From NCBI RefSeq assembly GCF_900111745.1, contig NZ_FOIJ01000001.1, forward strand, positions 1,178,001 to 1,242,000: DNA of 64,000 nucleotides, read 5' to 3'. The translations under genes and the position numbers were made by a program. The notes under the pieces were generated by a model. That model was given only the letters and a program-made list of their open reading frames with translations, ran no database searches and was not told the origin of the DNA. Below are positions 53,815 to 62,839 of this stretch, one piece after another. Every line of letters begins with the position of its first letter. Within the stretch, counting starts at the first letter, position 1. The DNA comes from Stigmatella erecta. GTDB taxonomy: Bacteria > Myxococcota > Myxococcia > Myxococcales > Myxococcaceae.

Positions 53815-54990
53815 CTACATCGGCCGTTCGGCATTCAGCAGCGCGCGCATCTCCTCTTCGTCCAGGGTGCGGCCTTCGCGGCTGATGGCCAGGGCGTTGA
53901 CCTGCTCCGCGTCCACCTCCACGTGCGCGCCCTTGCGCCACTCGGTGGTGTGGACGGCCCCGTCCACCAGCTTGCCCACCAGCGTGCCCTCTTCCCAGGC
54001 CACCACTTCCAGCCAGAGCTTCTCCACCACCGTCTCGCCCTCGGGGTGCGTCTCGAAGGGCGCCCGCGCCAGGAAGGTGAGCGGCTCCATCAGCCCCTTG
54101 CGGTGGAAGCGGGCCAGGAAGGCCGGCATCAGCGCCTGCGCCTCGCGCCGCAGCGCGTCCGTGCGATCCTCGGGCTCGGGAATGAAGCGCTCGCGGTAGG
54201 GCCGCAGCAGCTCCGCGGTGTTGTGCCGCCCCAGCGGCGACACCACGCTCAGGAACAGGGCCTCATGGCCCTCGAACGTCTCCAGCGGCACGCCCAGCAG
54301 GTTGGTGCGCGCCTCCTCGGAGGGCACGAGCATGAACGCCTGGCCCTCGCTGGTGCCCACCATGGTGCGGGGCTCGGGCCCCTGCCCGAAGGCCAGGTCC
54401 GTGCACAGCTCGTGCAGGAACGTCTCGGCCGGCAGCAGATCGTCCTCCCCGAGGTGGAAGATCTCCAGGTCCCGCGACCCGAACTTCTCCATGCCGTGGG
54501 AGTGCACCCACAGCGGGGTGTCCCCCTCGATGGCCTCCACCGCGTGGAGGTTGACGTGGTCCCGGATGTCGAAGTCCAGCTCGGTGATTTCCACCACGTC
54601 CGCCACATCGTGCAGCTTGTGCGCGGTGAGGTCCGCCAGGACGCCGGGGGCGTGCTCCATGAGGGTGCGCGCGCACCACAGCGCCTCGAAGACGGGCACG
54701 GTGGGCTGGGGCCCCGTGCCGGGCTCCACGGAGATGCGGTAGAAGCCCTGCGCCCGGCCCAGCAGCTGCCGGGACTCCTCGCTGCCGGTCAGCAGGTCCT
54801 TGCGCAGCCCCCCGGGGAGCGTGCCCGCATCGAAGCGCACCTCCACCCGGGTGCCTTCGGCGTGGATGGAGAACCCGCCGCCCTCGGCCTCCGGCACGAA
54901 GCGGACCTCGTCCGAGGCGAACGTCGTGCGCAGCGTCTCGATGGGGACCGGGGCAGCGGCCTCGATGGCGAGCAGGTAGATCTCGTTCAC
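53815..54990 (-). CDS. DUF2314-like protein in the nucleoside operon
   Basis: 391 aa from a GTG at 54990, which overlaps the stop of the deoxynucleoside kinase gene by 4 bases. Residues about 300-385 (FLARAPFE; EKLWLEVVAWEEGTLVGKLVDG) resemble DUF2314. The N-terminal 280 residues (MNEIYLLAIEA; LWVHSHGMEKFGSRDLEIF) form a separate domain possibly related to DUF4261. No signal or TM segment. Function unknown. Its place between a deoxynucleoside kinase and psuG may be incidental. Confidence 0.65.
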   Translation of the reverse strand: MNEIYLLAIEAAAPVPIETLRTTFASDEVRFVPEAEGGGFSIHAEGTRVEVRFDAGTLPGGLRKDLLTGSEESRQLLGRAQGFYRISVEPGTGPQPTVPVFEALWCARTLMEHAPGVLADLTAHKLHDVADVVEITELDFDIRDHVNLHAVEAIEGDTPLWVHSHGMEKFGSRDLEIFHLGEDDLLPAETFLHELCTDLAFGQGPEPRTMVGTSEGQAFMLVPSEEARTNLLGVPLETFEGHEALFLSVVSPLGRHNTAELLRPYRERFIPEPEDRTDALRREAQALMPAFLARFHRKGLMEPLTFLARAPFETHPEGETVVEKLWLEVVAWEEGTLVGKLVDGAVHTTEWRKGAHVEVDAEQVNALAISREGRTLDEEEMRALLNAERPM

Positions 54991-55601
54991 AGGTGCTTCT
55001 CGATCTGGCGGAAGAGATCCACGCGGTCCACCAGGTTGGTCAGATAATCCAGCTTGTCCGTCGAGAGGACGAGGACGGGCGACATCTTGTAGTTGCTGAA
55101 CCACTCCTCGTACAGGGCATTGAGGCGCTTGAGATAAGCCACCGGAATGTCCTTCTCCATGGACCGGCCCCGCAGGCGGATGCGCTCGCGCAGCGTCTGC
55201 ACGGGGCAACGCAGGTAGATCATGAGATCCGGCGGCGCCAGGGCCTGGGCGATCGTCTCATAGAGCTCCCGGTACGTCTGATAGTCCCGCCGGTCGATGA
55301 AGCGCTGGCGGTGGAGGTTCTTGGCGAAGATCTCCGCGTCCTCGTAGATGGTCCGGTCCTGGAGCACGGTGCCCGCATGGCGCTCCAGCTCCCGGTGCAG
55401 CCGGAACTTGTGCGTGAGGAAGAAGATCTGTGAGCGGAAGGCCCACGTCTTCATGTCCTTGTAGAAGGAGGCCAGATACGGGTTCTGGTCGTTCGGCTCG
55501 AAGTACGGGGTGAGATCGTACTTTCGGCAGAGAAATGAGGTGAGTTCCGTTTTCCCGGCACCGATGTTGCCCGCAACGGCGATGAACTTTTTTCTGGCCA
55601 C
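54987..55601 (-). CDS. Deoxynucleoside kinase
   Basis: 204 aa from GTG 55601 (product begins ARKKFIAVAGN). P-loop GNIGAGKT at 11-18; FEPNDQNPYL resembles the dNK substrate motif; LQDRTIYEDAEIFA carries the DR catalytic pair; RIRLRGRSMEKDIP is the lid arginine region. Family members phosphorylate deoxyadenosine/deoxyguanosine or deoxycytidine with ATP. ATG 55664 in frame would add 21 unlikely residues. First gene of the operon with the DUF2314 protein and psuG, and divergent from plsC. Confidence 0.87.
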   Translation of the reverse strand: MARKKFIAVAGNIGAGKTELTSFLCRKYDLTPYFEPNDQNPYLASFYKDMKTWAFRSQIFFLTHKFRLHRELERHAGTVLQDRTIYEDAEIFAKNLHRQRFIDRRDYQTYRELYETIAQALAPPDLMIYLRCPVQTLRERIRLRGRSMEKDIPVAYLKRLNALYEEWFSNYKMSPVLVLSTDKLDYLTNLVDRVDLFRQIEKHL

Positions 55602-55867
55602 GCCACCCCTGCTTGTAACCCCGCCGGACGGCGCGCACCAGAAACAAGGTGAGAAGAGAGCCATGGTACAACGCGCCGTGATGCTCCTGCTGCTTCCGCC
55701 CACCCCTCTCCCCCTGGGACCCACCTTCGCGCTTGCCCGGTCCGGGAAAGGACGTGGCGCCACCCGCCCGGGTGCTCTCCCGCTCCCCCGGAAGGCCTTC
55801 CCGGACAGGAGCCCCGGCGCCTTCACGCTCCGTGAGCCGGCCGCCTCCTGCGGCAGGAAGGTTTCGA

Positions 55868-56647
55868 ATGCCCCGTAAGCTTTTCTGTATGTTCGTCGCC
55901 GCGGTGTGGACGGCGCTCATCTTTCCCCTCGCCGTGCTGGCCTCGGTCGTCCTCGGGGGCGACATCTGGGTCTGCCGCCACATCTGGTCCCCCGTGCTGG
56001 TGTGGGCCGGCGGGGGCAAAATCGTGGTGCACGGCATGGAGAACGTGGACCCGAAGCGGCCCACCATCTACGTGTCCAACCACCAGTCCACGCTGGACAT
56101 CCCCGTGCTCTTCATGGCCGTGCCGGTGAACTTCCGCTACGTGGCCAAGAGCCAGCTGGCCTGGGTGCCCTTCATCGGCTGGTACCTGTGGGTGGCGGGG
56201 CACATCTTCGTCAACCGCTCCAACCGCTCGGGCGCCATCGAGTCGTTGCGCGCCGCGGCGCGGAAGATCCGGGCCGGGGCCAGCATCTTCCTCTACCCCG
56301 AGGGCACCCGCTCGCCGGATGGCCGCATCCTGCCCTTCAAGAAGGGCCCCTTCGCCCTGGCCCTCGAGGCGCGCGTGCCCATCTGCCCCGTGACCGTGGA
56401 GGGGACCGCGCGGATCATGCCCAAGAACTCCTGGAACATCACCCCGGGGCCCATCCATGTGAAGATCGGCAAGCCCATCGACACCACGGGCTTTGCCGAG
56501 AATGACCGCGCGGGCCTGGCCCGGGCGGTCCGGGACGTCATCATCGCGCAGAGCCTGGAGCTGGGCGGGCGCGGGGGTGATCCGGAAAACGCCATCGCCG
56601 CCTCGGGCGCCGAAGGCGTCAGCTCCCTGCCGGACTCCGCCGCCTAG
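55868..56647 (+). CDS. plsC: 1-acylglycerol-3-phosphate O-acyltransferase
   Basis: 259 aa. An N-terminal membrane segment (FVAAVWTALIFPLAVLASVV) is followed by acyltransferase motifs NHQSTLD (NHx4D), IFVNRSNRSGAI, FLYPEGTRSPDG and VTVEGTARIMPK. PlsC acylates lysophosphatidic acid to phosphatidic acid at the inner membrane. ATG 55868 directly precedes the TM helix, with AGGAAGG upstream; the longer open frame before it is low-complexity. A TPR lipoprotein gene begins 16 bases after the stop. Confidence 0.9.
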   Translation: MPRKLFCMFVAAVWTALIFPLAVLASVVLGGDIWVCRHIWSPVLVWAGGGKIVVHGMENVDPKRPTIYVSNHQSTLDIPVLFMAVPVNFRYVAKSQLAWVPFIGWYLWVAGHIFVNRSNRSGAIESLRAAARKIRAGASIFLYPEGTRSPDGRILPFKKGPFALALEARVPICPVTVEGTARIMPKNSWNITPGPIHVKIGKPIDTTGFAENDRAGLARAVRDVIIAQSLELGGRGGDPENAIAASGAEGVSSLPDSAA

Positions 56648-56663
56648 CCCACCTGATTCGACC

Positions 56664-58043
56664 GTGAAAATCCGCTCGCTCCGCCGCCCTTCCCTGCTCC
56701 GCCGATGGACGCCCGCCGTGCTGGCCCTGGGCCTCCTCACGGGCTGTCAGCATGCCTCCCCGGGCGCACGCGCCCTGGGGCCCGCGGACCAGGCACGCCT
56801 CTACCTGGAGCAGAACCAGCCGGACCGGGCCCTTCCCCTGCTGGAGAAGCTTCACGCCCAGAGCCCGGAGGATCTCGCCGTGGCGCGCGCCCTGACCGAG
56901 GCGCAGGTCAAGGCAGGCCGCGTGGAGGCATGGATCGCCGAGTTGCAGCGGCGCAACGGCCAGGGCGAGCGGGCGGTGAACCAGTACATGCTGGGCCTCG
57001 CCCTGTTCTCCCGGGCCTCCGGCGCGGGGGCGCCCGCGGTGGCCGCCTTCGAGCGGGCCATCGCCCTGGCCCCCTCCGAGGCCGAGTTTCACTACCGGCT
57101 CGGCATCGCCCACCTGGAGTCCGAGCAGTACGCGGCCGCGTTGGGCCCCCTGCGGCGGGCGGCGGAGCTGGCCCCGGAGCGCGCCGGGGTGCGCCTTCCG
57201 CTCGCCAAGGCGCTGTACCGCACGGGGGATGCGCCGGGCGCGGTGGCCGCGTTGAATGCCCTGGTGAGGGCCTCCCCCTCGCCCGCCGAGGTCGCCACCG
57301 CCCGGGCGCTGATGAACCAGATCGCCGACCCGTTCGTGGGCTTTCCCAAGGCGGCCGAGGCCAAGCTCGAAGAGGGCATGCGGCTGCTCCAGGAGCTGGA
57401 CATTCCCCAGCAGGCCATCCTGGCCTTCGAGGAAATCCTCCAGAACTACCCGGACCTGGCGGTGGTGCACGCCCTGCTGGGGCTCGCCTACCAGCGGCTG
57501 GACGACGCGGGCCGGGCCGTGGACGAGTTCAAGCAGGCCATCGAGCTGGCGCCGCGGGACGGCAAGAACCACCTCTACCTGGGCGAGCTGTACCTGACGC
57601 GCCAGCGCGCCGATGCGGCCCGGGAGGCCTACGCGAAGGCGGTGGCCCTCAACCCCCTCCTGGATGCGGCCTGGTTCCGCCTGGGAGACCTCCACCTGGA
57701 CCGCCGGGAGCTGACCGCCGCCCATGAGGCGTTCCAGGTGCTCACCTCGCTCCAGCCGGACGCGGTGCCACCCCGGGGCAAGCTGGCGCTGGTGTACCAG
57801 CTGGAGGGCGACTACCCAGCCGCCCAGCGCGAGCTGCTGCGCGTGGTGGAGAAGGATCCCGAGAACCTCGAGTTCACCCTGCGCCTGGGGCTGCTCTTCA
57901 CCGAGCAGGCGCTGCGCGCCCGGACGGCGGAGAGCCGGCGGACCTCCGCGGGGGAGGCCGAGCAGTGGCTCCTCAAGGTCCTCGAGGCCCAGCCGGACAA
58001 CGTGCAGGCGTCCCGGGCGCTGCAACAGCTCAAGGCACAGTAG
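56664..58043 (+). CDS. TPR-repeat lipoprotein
   Basis: 459 aa from GTG 56664. The lipobox LLTGC puts the modified Cys at residue 28. The rest is a chain of about ten TPR units, for example EFHYRLGIAHLESEQYAAAL, VVHALLGLAYQRLDDAGRAV and NHLYLGELYLTRQRADAA. Likely a periplasmic or outer-membrane scaffold. The genome context (16 bases after plsC) suggests shared transcription but not a clear shared function. Longer than the pilus-assembly lipoprotein Tgl/PilF (about 250 aa), so it is not assigned to that family. Confidence 0.78.
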   Translation: MKIRSLRRPSLLRRWTPAVLALGLLTGCQHASPGARALGPADQARLYLEQNQPDRALPLLEKLHAQSPEDLAVARALTEAQVKAGRVEAWIAELQRRNGQGERAVNQYMLGLALFSRASGAGAPAVAAFERAIALAPSEAEFHYRLGIAHLESEQYAAALGPLRRAAELAPERAGVRLPLAKALYRTGDAPGAVAALNALVRASPSPAEVATARALMNQIADPFVGFPKAAEAKLEEGMRLLQELDIPQQAILAFEEILQNYPDLAVVHALLGLAYQRLDDAGRAVDEFKQAIELAPRDGKNHLYLGELYLTRQRADAAREAYAKAVALNPLLDAAWFRLGDLHLDRRELTAAHEAFQVLTSLQPDAVPPRGKLALVYQLEGDYPAAQRELLRVVEKDPENLEFTLRLGLLFTEQALRARTAESRRTSAGEAEQWLLKVLEAQPDNVQASRALQQLKAQ

Positions 58044-58064
58044 CCACCGAGCGGCCGGGGCTTC

Positions 58065-58070
58065 TACACT
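58065..58070 (+). promoter_or_regulatory. Candidate -10 box (TACACT) for the 58080 gene
   Basis: TACACT lies 9 bases before the ATG at 58080, in a 36-base gap after the TPR lipoprotein gene. A very short leader would result. Confidence 0.35.
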
Positions 58071-58079
58071 CCGGCACCG

Positions 58080-58730
58080 ATGAGCGACGGTCCAAAGGTG
58101 CCTGAACGCGGCGGTGCTCCCCGGGAGAACGCCCCCAGTACGTCCCCGGGTGCCTCCCGCTCGGGGACCAGCCCCCCGGGGGGCCGGGTGATGAGTGCCG
58201 CCCGCCCGAGCCCTGCCAAGAAAGAGGGCGCCGAGCGCCCGGTGGGCAAGCGCGTGGCCTCCGAGGCCTCCAACGTGGTGCTCAACGCCTTCTCCGTGCT
58301 CAAGGAGAAGGTGGAGGAGTTCCGCGAGCAGGACCGGTTCTTCAAGTACAAGGCCGGCATCGTGGGAGGCTGGGTGGCCATCTCGCTGGTGAGCCTGGTC
58401 ATCGCCTGCCCGAGCCGCAGCATCGAGACGACGAACCTGGGGGCGCGCGTCACCGTGCTGCCCAATCCGGAGCGCCCCACCGCCAGCCCCAGCCTCACCG
58501 TCACCAACACGGACGATGAGCCCTGGGAGAACGTCATCTTCGTGGTGAACGGCAAGTACCGGGCAACCGTGGAGCGGATCGACGCGGGGGGCATCTTCAC
58601 CCTCACGCCCAAGAGCGTGCTGAGCCCCGAGGGGGCCATGCCCTCCAACGAGCGCTTCATCAACGCGGAGATGCGCACGAGCGAGGGCCGCTCGGAGCTG
58701 GTGCGCGAGGGCCAGCCCCTCACGCAATGA
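58080..58730 (+). CDS. Single-pass membrane protein of unknown function
   Basis: 216 aa. Residues 1-65 are Pro/Ser/Gly-rich and basic; about 68-88 are a charged helix (LKEKVEEFREQDRFFKYKAG); about 92-110 form one TM helix (IVGGWVAISLVSLVIACPS). The C-terminal 100 residues look like a beta domain (SLTVTNTDDEPWENVIFVVNG), probably periplasmic. No family recognised. It converges on the ribosomal operon terminator. Confidence 0.6.
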   Translation: MSDGPKVPERGGAPRENAPSTSPGASRSGTSPPGGRVMSAARPSPAKKEGAERPVGKRVASEASNVVLNAFSVLKEKVEEFREQDRFFKYKAGIVGGWVAISLVSLVIACPSRSIETTNLGARVTVLPNPERPTASPSLTVTNTDDEPWENVIFVVNGKYRATVERIDAGGIFTLTPKSVLSPEGAMPSNERFINAEMRTSEGRSELVREGQPLTQ

Positions 58731-58761
58731 GCGGCGCCCCCGCCAGGCCCTGAAAACACAA

Positions 58762-58791
58762 GAGCGTCCTTCCCACGGGGGAAGGACGCTC
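58762..58791 (-). terminator. Rho-independent terminator of the alpha operon
   Basis: A perfect 13-base stem (GAGCGTCCTTCCC with its complement) and 4-base loop lie just beyond the rplQ stop. On the minus strand the stem is followed by TTGTGTTTTC. The plus side has no T-run, so it mainly ends the ribosomal operon. Confidence 0.85.
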
Positions 58792-58817
58792 CCATGCGGC
58801 TTCCATGAAACGAAAGG

Positions 58818-59249
58818 CTACTCGGCCTTCGTCTCTTCGGCCTGCGCGGCGCCCTCGCCACCCTCGGTGGCCTCGGCGGGCTTCGCCTTCGCCGGACGGT
58901 CCACCAGCTCCAGCAGGGCCACCTCCGCCGCGTCACCCCGGCGGAAGCCGAGCTTGACGATGCGGGTGTAACCGCCGTTGCGGGTGTTGTAGCGGTCCTT
59001 GTACTCGCTGAAGACCTTCTGCAGGACGTCCTTGTTCTTCACGGTCCGGGCCGCCAGACGGACGTTGGCGAGTCCGCCCCGCTTGCCGAGCGTGATGATG
59101 CGCTCCGCCAGCTTCCGGGCCTCCTTGGCCTTGGGCAGCGTGGTGCGGATGGCCTCGTGCTCGAGCAGCGAGGTGACCATGTTGTTGAGCATCGCGAGCC
59201 GGTGGCTCGTGGTGCGGTGCAGCTTCCTCTGTCCAAGCCTGTGACGCAT
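58818..59249 (-). CDS. rplQ: 50S ribosomal protein L17
   Basis: 143 aa. The [21 protein letters not shown]-terminus and [15 protein letters not shown] are diagnostic of L17. The C-terminal 25 residues are an Ala/Glu-rich extension beyond the core ([16 protein letters not shown]). Last gene of the alpha operon; a GGAGTGA ribosome site precedes the ATG. A 180-base gap separates it from rpoA and shows no gene. Confidence 0.97.
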   Translation of the reverse strand: MRHRLGQRKLHRTTSHRLAMLNNMVTSLLEHEAIRTTLPKAKEARKLAERIITLGKRGGLANVRLAARTVKNKDVLQKVFSEYKDRYNTRNGGYTRIVKLGFRRGDAAEVALLELVDRPAKAKPAEATEGGEGAAQAEETKAE

Positions 59250-59429
59250 GTCCGTTCACTCCGGAGCCTCGGGAGGCTCCACCACTCCGGCCGTATCAGG
59301 TACCGGGTGGGAAGGGCAGGCCCGGCACGGGGGCTGCCATTGCCAATGGGCCTCGAGGGCCCCCTCTCCCCCCGCCGCGTGAAGCCGTGCCGCGGCGAAG
59401 GGCGAGGTACAGCGGAACCACGGGAAAGA

Positions 59430-60461
59430 CTAGGCCTTGGGCTGCGCGCTCGGGGCGGCGGCCGGAGGCGTCTTCGGCGGCCAGTTCTCCAGCTTCATGC
59501 CGAGCGACAAGCCCATCTCCGCGAGGATCTCCTTGATCTCCTTGAGCGACTTGCGGCCGAAATTCTTCGTCTTGAGCATCTCGGCCTCGGTGCGCTGCAC
59601 CAGGTCGCCGATGCTCTTGATGTTGGCCTGCTGCAGGCAGTTGGCGGAGCGCACCGAGAGCTCCAGTTCGTCCACCGAGCGGAACAGGTTCTCGTTGAGC
59701 TTGGCCTCTTCCTTCGGGGCCTCGGCCACCACGGGCTCCTCGGTCTCGTCGAAATTCACGAAGACCGTGAGCTGCTCCTTGATGATCTTCGCCGCGTACG
59801 CCACCGCGTCCTGCGGGGTGACGGAACCATCGGTCCACACCTCGAGGGTCAGCTTGTCGTAGTCCGTGACCTGGCCGACGCGGGCGTTGGTGACCTGGTA
59901 GTTCACCTTGCGGATAGGAGCGAAGAGCGAGTCGATGGGGATGGTGCCGATGGGGGCGCCCGCCACCTTGTTGACGGAAGCCGGCACGTAGCCCCGGCCC
60001 CGGCGGCACGAGAGCTCCATGCGCACCTTGCCACCCTCGGACACCGTGCAGATGTGGTGGCCGGGGTTGAGGATCTCCACGTCCTGGTCGGCGATGATGT
60101 CGCCGGCCTTGATCTCCTTGGGCCCTTCCGCCTCGATGCGCAGCGTCTTCGTCTCGTTCGTGTGCATCCGAAGGAGGACTTCCTTCAGGTTCAGCACGAT
60201 GTCGGTGACGTCCTCGGCCACCTCGGGGAGGGTGGTGAACTCGTGGTCCACATTCTCCATCTTCACCGAGATGATGGCCGAGCCCTGCAGGGAGGACAGG
60301 AGCACCCGGCGCAGCGAGTTGCCCAGCGTGGTGCCGAAACCGCGCTCCAGGGGCTCCGCCACGAACTTCCCGTACGTGGTGGTCAGCGAGTCCTGATCCA
60401 CTTCCAGCCGGCGCGGCTTGATGAGGTCGCGCCAGTTCTTCGCAATGAACGTGTCAGCCAT
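59430..60461 (-). CDS. rpoA: RNA polymerase alpha subunit
   Basis: 343 aa. Alpha-NTD (1 to about 235) has [18 protein letters not shown] for dimerisation. The alpha-CTD (about 265-330) has [17 protein letters not shown] and [16 protein letters not shown] for UP-element and activator contact. A Pro/Ala-rich tail ends the protein. The [10 protein letters not shown] start has a GAGGAG ribosome site. A hairpin-plus-T-run lies between rpsD and this gene, so rpoA level may be set separately. Confidence 0.97.
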   Translation of the reverse strand: MADTFIAKNWRDLIKPRRLEVDQDSLTTTYGKFVAEPLERGFGTTLGNSLRRVLLSSLQGSAIISVKMENVDHEFTTLPEVAEDVTDIVLNLKEVLLRMHTNETKTLRIEAEGPKEIKAGDIIADQDVEILNPGHHICTVSEGGKVRMELSCRRGRGYVPASVNKVAGAPIGTIPIDSLFAPIRKVNYQVTNARVGQVTDYDKLTLEVWTDGSVTPQDAVAYAAKIIKEQLTVFVNFDETEEPVVAEAPKEEAKLNENLFRSVDELELSVRSANCLQQANIKSIGDLVQRTEAEMLKTKNFGRKSLKEIKEILAEMGLSLGMKLENWPPKTPPAAAPSAQPKA

Positions 60462-60618
60462 GTTGCTGCTCCTCGAAGCGTGCGCCACCACCCACATCCC
60501 CGCCGGTGAGGCGGGAGGATGGGCACGCGGGGGTTACTGCCAGAACACCGGCCCGCGACAAGCGAGGCCGGACAGAAGCACGACGCCCCGGCGGAGACCG
60601 CCAGGGCGCGTGAGCCAG

Positions 60619-60640
60619 AAAAACGGGCCCCGAAGGGCCC
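60619..60640 (-). terminator. Terminator-like hairpin between rpsD and rpoA
   Basis: On the minus strand GGGCCC-TTCG-GGGCCC forms a 6-base GC stem with a UUCG-type tetraloop, followed by GTTTTT. It lies 7 bases beyond the rpsD stop. It has the features of an intrinsic terminator and would partly stop transcription within the operon. Confidence 0.65.
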
Positions 60641-60646
60641 TGGTGC

Positions 60647-61273
60647 CTACTTGGAGTAGAGCTCCACGATGAGCTGCTCCTGGATCGGCATGGTCAGGTC
60701 CTCGCGGTTCGGAACGGTCTTCACCGTGCCCTTGAAGGACTTCTTGTCCAGATCGATCCACTGCGGAACGCCCCGGCGGTCCACCGTCTCCAGCGCCTCG
60801 GAGATGCGAAGCACCTTGCGGCTCTTCTCGACGACTTCCACCGTGCTGCCCGGCTTCACGGCGAACGAAGGGATGTTCACCTTCTTGCCGTTGACGGAGA
60901 AGTGGCCGTGACGCACCAGCTGGCGGGACTCGTTCCGGGTGTCCGCGAAACCCATGCGGAACACGACGTTGTCCAGGCGCAGCTCCAGCTGCTGCAGCAG
61001 GTTCTCACCCGTCTTGCCCTTGGCCGCGGAGGCGCGGTGGTAGTAGCCCCGGAACTGGCTCTCCAGCAGGCCATACATGCGCTTGACCTTCTGCTTCTCG
61101 CGCAGCTGCACGCCGTAGCCGGAGAACTTCACCCGGCCCTGGCCGTGCTGGCCGGGGGGATACGGACGCCGCTCGATCGCACACTTGTCGGTGTAGCAGC
61201 GGTCGCCCTTCAGGTACATCTTGAGGTTCTCGCGCCGGCAGATGCGGCAGGCGCTCGCGGTGTAACGGGCCAC
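60647..61273 (-). CDS. rpsD: 30S ribosomal protein S4
   Basis: 208 aa from GTG 61273 with a strong CCAAGGAGAAG ribosome site. The N-terminus has CRICRRE and CYTDKC, the four-Cys zinc-binding form of S4. [15 protein letters not shown] and [20 protein letters not shown] are the S4 RNA-binding core. Primary 16S rRNA binder; in E. coli S4 also represses the alpha operon. Confidence 0.97.
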   Translation of the reverse strand: MARYTASACRICRRENLKMYLKGDRCYTDKCAIERRPYPPGQHGQGRVKFSGYGVQLREKQKVKRMYGLLESQFRGYYHRASAAKGKTGENLLQQLELRLDNVVFRMGFADTRNESRQLVRHGHFSVNGKKVNIPSFAVKPGSTVEVVEKSRKVLRISEALETVDRRGVPQWIDLDKKSFKGTVKTVPNREDLTMPIQEQLIVELYSK

Positions 61274-61333
61274 GGAACTTCTCCTTGGAGAGGTGGTCTG
61301 AGGCCGCCCCAATGGGCGCGGCCCGGATGGGGT

Positions 61334-61771
61334 TTAGACGCGGCGGCGCTTGGGCTGACGGCAACCGTTGTGGGGAATGGGCGTCACGTCGCGGATGAGG
61401 CTGATCTTCAGCCCCGCGGCGGCCAGCGCGCGCAGCGCGGACTCGCGCCCGGCGCCCGGACCCTTCACCAGCACCGTCACGTTCTTCAGGCCGTGCTCCA
61501 TGGCCTTGGCGGCCGCATCGCCCGCCGCCACCTGCGCGGCGAACGGCGTCGACTTGCGGCTTCCCTTGAAGCCACGCGCGCCCGCGGAGGACCAGGAGAT
61601 GACGTTCCCGGACACGTCCGTGATGGTGATGATGGTGTTGTTGAACGTGGACTGGATGTGGACCACGCCGTTGAGAATGTTCTTCTTGCCCTTGCGCTTG
61701 GCCTTCTTCGCCGCAGCGGTCTCGCCACCTTCGGTGGCGGGGGCAGCAGAGGTGTTGACTTCTTCAGCCAT
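61334..61771 (-). CDS. rpsK: 30S ribosomal protein S11
   Basis: 145 aa. [33 protein letters not shown] and [17 protein letters not shown] are S11 hallmarks. An extra Ala/Lys-rich N-terminal extension of about 28 residues ([19 protein letters not shown]) precedes the core. Confidence 0.97.
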   Translation of the reverse strand: MAEEVNTSAAPATEGGETAAAKKAKRKGKKNILNGVVHIQSTFNNTIITITDVSGNVISWSSAGARGFKGSRKSTPFAAQVAAGDAAAKAMEHGLKNVTVLVKGPGAGRESALRALAAAGLKISLIRDVTPIPHNGCRQPKRRRV

Positions 61772-61842
61772 GAGAGTCGCTGCTCCTCAGCAGTAGATGA
61801 TCGACGCCGCTCCGCAAACGGAACGGCGCAGGTGGGAACGGA

Positions 61843-62229
61843 TTAGCGGCCCGCCGGAGCCGCCGGCTTGGCCCGAACGATGCCGCGCTTGGGGCCCTTG
61901 CGGGTGCGCGAGTTGGTGTGGGTGCGCTGGCCGCGGACGGGCAGACCCTTGCGGTGACGCAGGCCACGGTAGCAGCCCAGGTCCATCAGCCGCTTGATGT
62001 TCATCGTCACTTCGCGCCGGAGATCACCCTCGACCTTGAGGTTGGCCTCGATGTAGTCGCGGATCTTCCGGGCCTGGTCGTCCGTGAGATCCTTGGTCCG
62101 GGTGGTGAGATCAATGCCCGCGGAGGCGCAGATCTCGTGGGCGGTCTTGTTGCCGATCCCGTAGATGTACTGGAGCGAAATCACCGCGCGCTTGGCGGGC
62201 GGAAGATCGACACCGGCGATACGAGCCAT
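61843..62229 (-). CDS. rpsM: 30S ribosomal protein S13
   Basis: 128 aa. [40 protein letters not shown] and the basic tail [11 protein letters not shown] are typical of S13, which contacts the A- and P-site tRNAs and bridges to the 50S subunit. An AGAAGGAACG ribosome site precedes the ATG. Confidence 0.97.
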   Translation of the reverse strand: MARIAGVDLPPAKRAVISLQYIYGIGNKTAHEICASAGIDLTTRTKDLTDDQARKIRDYIEANLKVEGDLRREVTMNIKRLMDLGCYRGLRHRKGLPVRGQRTHTNSRTRKGPKRGIVRAKPAAPAGR

Positions 62230-62277
62230 CGTTCGTTCCTTCTGAGTGGAGTTGGTCTGGAGCCAACGGCCGAGCCG

Positions 62278-62394
62278 TTAGCCCTGGCGCTGCTTGTGCC
62301 GGGGGTTGGAGGCGCAGATGACACGCACGATGCCCTTACGGCGAATCACCTTGCACTTGTCGCAAATCTTCTTGACGGACGCCCGAACCTTCAT
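62278..62394 (-). CDS. rpmJ: 50S ribosomal protein L36
   Basis: 38 aa, reading [20 protein letters not shown] at the N-terminus. It is the zinc-binding (C+) form with CDKC, a later Cys and a His. It lies between infA and rpsM as in many bacteria. AGAAGGA is the ribosome site. Confidence 0.96.
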   Translation of the reverse strand: MKVRASVKKICDKCKVIRRKGIVRVICASNPRHKQRQG

Positions 62395-62469
62395 GGCGCT
62401 ACATCCTTCTTTCGAGAAAAGAGAAGCTCTTCAGGGGAAGTCCCACCCCTGTGGGGCGGGACTCCCGTG

Positions 62470-62688
62470 TTACTTCGCCCGGTACGTGATCCGGCCTCGG
62501 GTCAAGTCGTAGGGCGACAGTTCGACCTTGACCTTGTCCCCCGGCAGGATGCGGATGAAGTGCATCCGCATCTTTCCGGAGATGTGCGCGAGCACCTTGT
62601 GGCCGTTGTCCAGCACCACGCGGAACATCGCGTTGGGCAGGGGCTCCATTACGGTCCCCTCGACTTCGATGGAATCATCCTTCGGCAA
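62470..62688 (-). CDS. infA: Translation initiation factor IF-1
   Basis: 72 aa OB-fold protein. [37 protein letters not shown] and LTRGRITYR are clear IF-1 motifs. The initiation codon is TTG (the product begins PKDDS after the initiator Met), with AGAGGG about 7 bases upstream; no nearer ATG or GTG would preserve the N-terminus. A rare start on an initiation factor may be a form of control. Followed by rpmJ. Confidence 0.95.
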   Translation of the reverse strand: MPKDDSIEVEGTVMEPLPNAMFRVVLDNGHKVLAHISGKMRMHFIRILPGDKVKVELSPYDLTRGRITYRAK

Positions 62689-62839
62689 TCAGAAACCCTC
62701 TTCCGGACCAGCACGAACCCTAGGAAGCGCGGCGGGATAACACTTTGGTCCCGAAGTGGCAAGCACCCAGCGCGCTGAAATTCTGAACCTTTACCAACCC
62801 CTCGACTTCACACCATATTTCACCCAGCGTCGAGCCCTT

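Noticed and set aside
56493-56663. Open frame extending the TPR lipoprotein into plsC
   Set aside because: The GTG at 56664 gives a perfect signal peptide and lipobox; the extension has neither.
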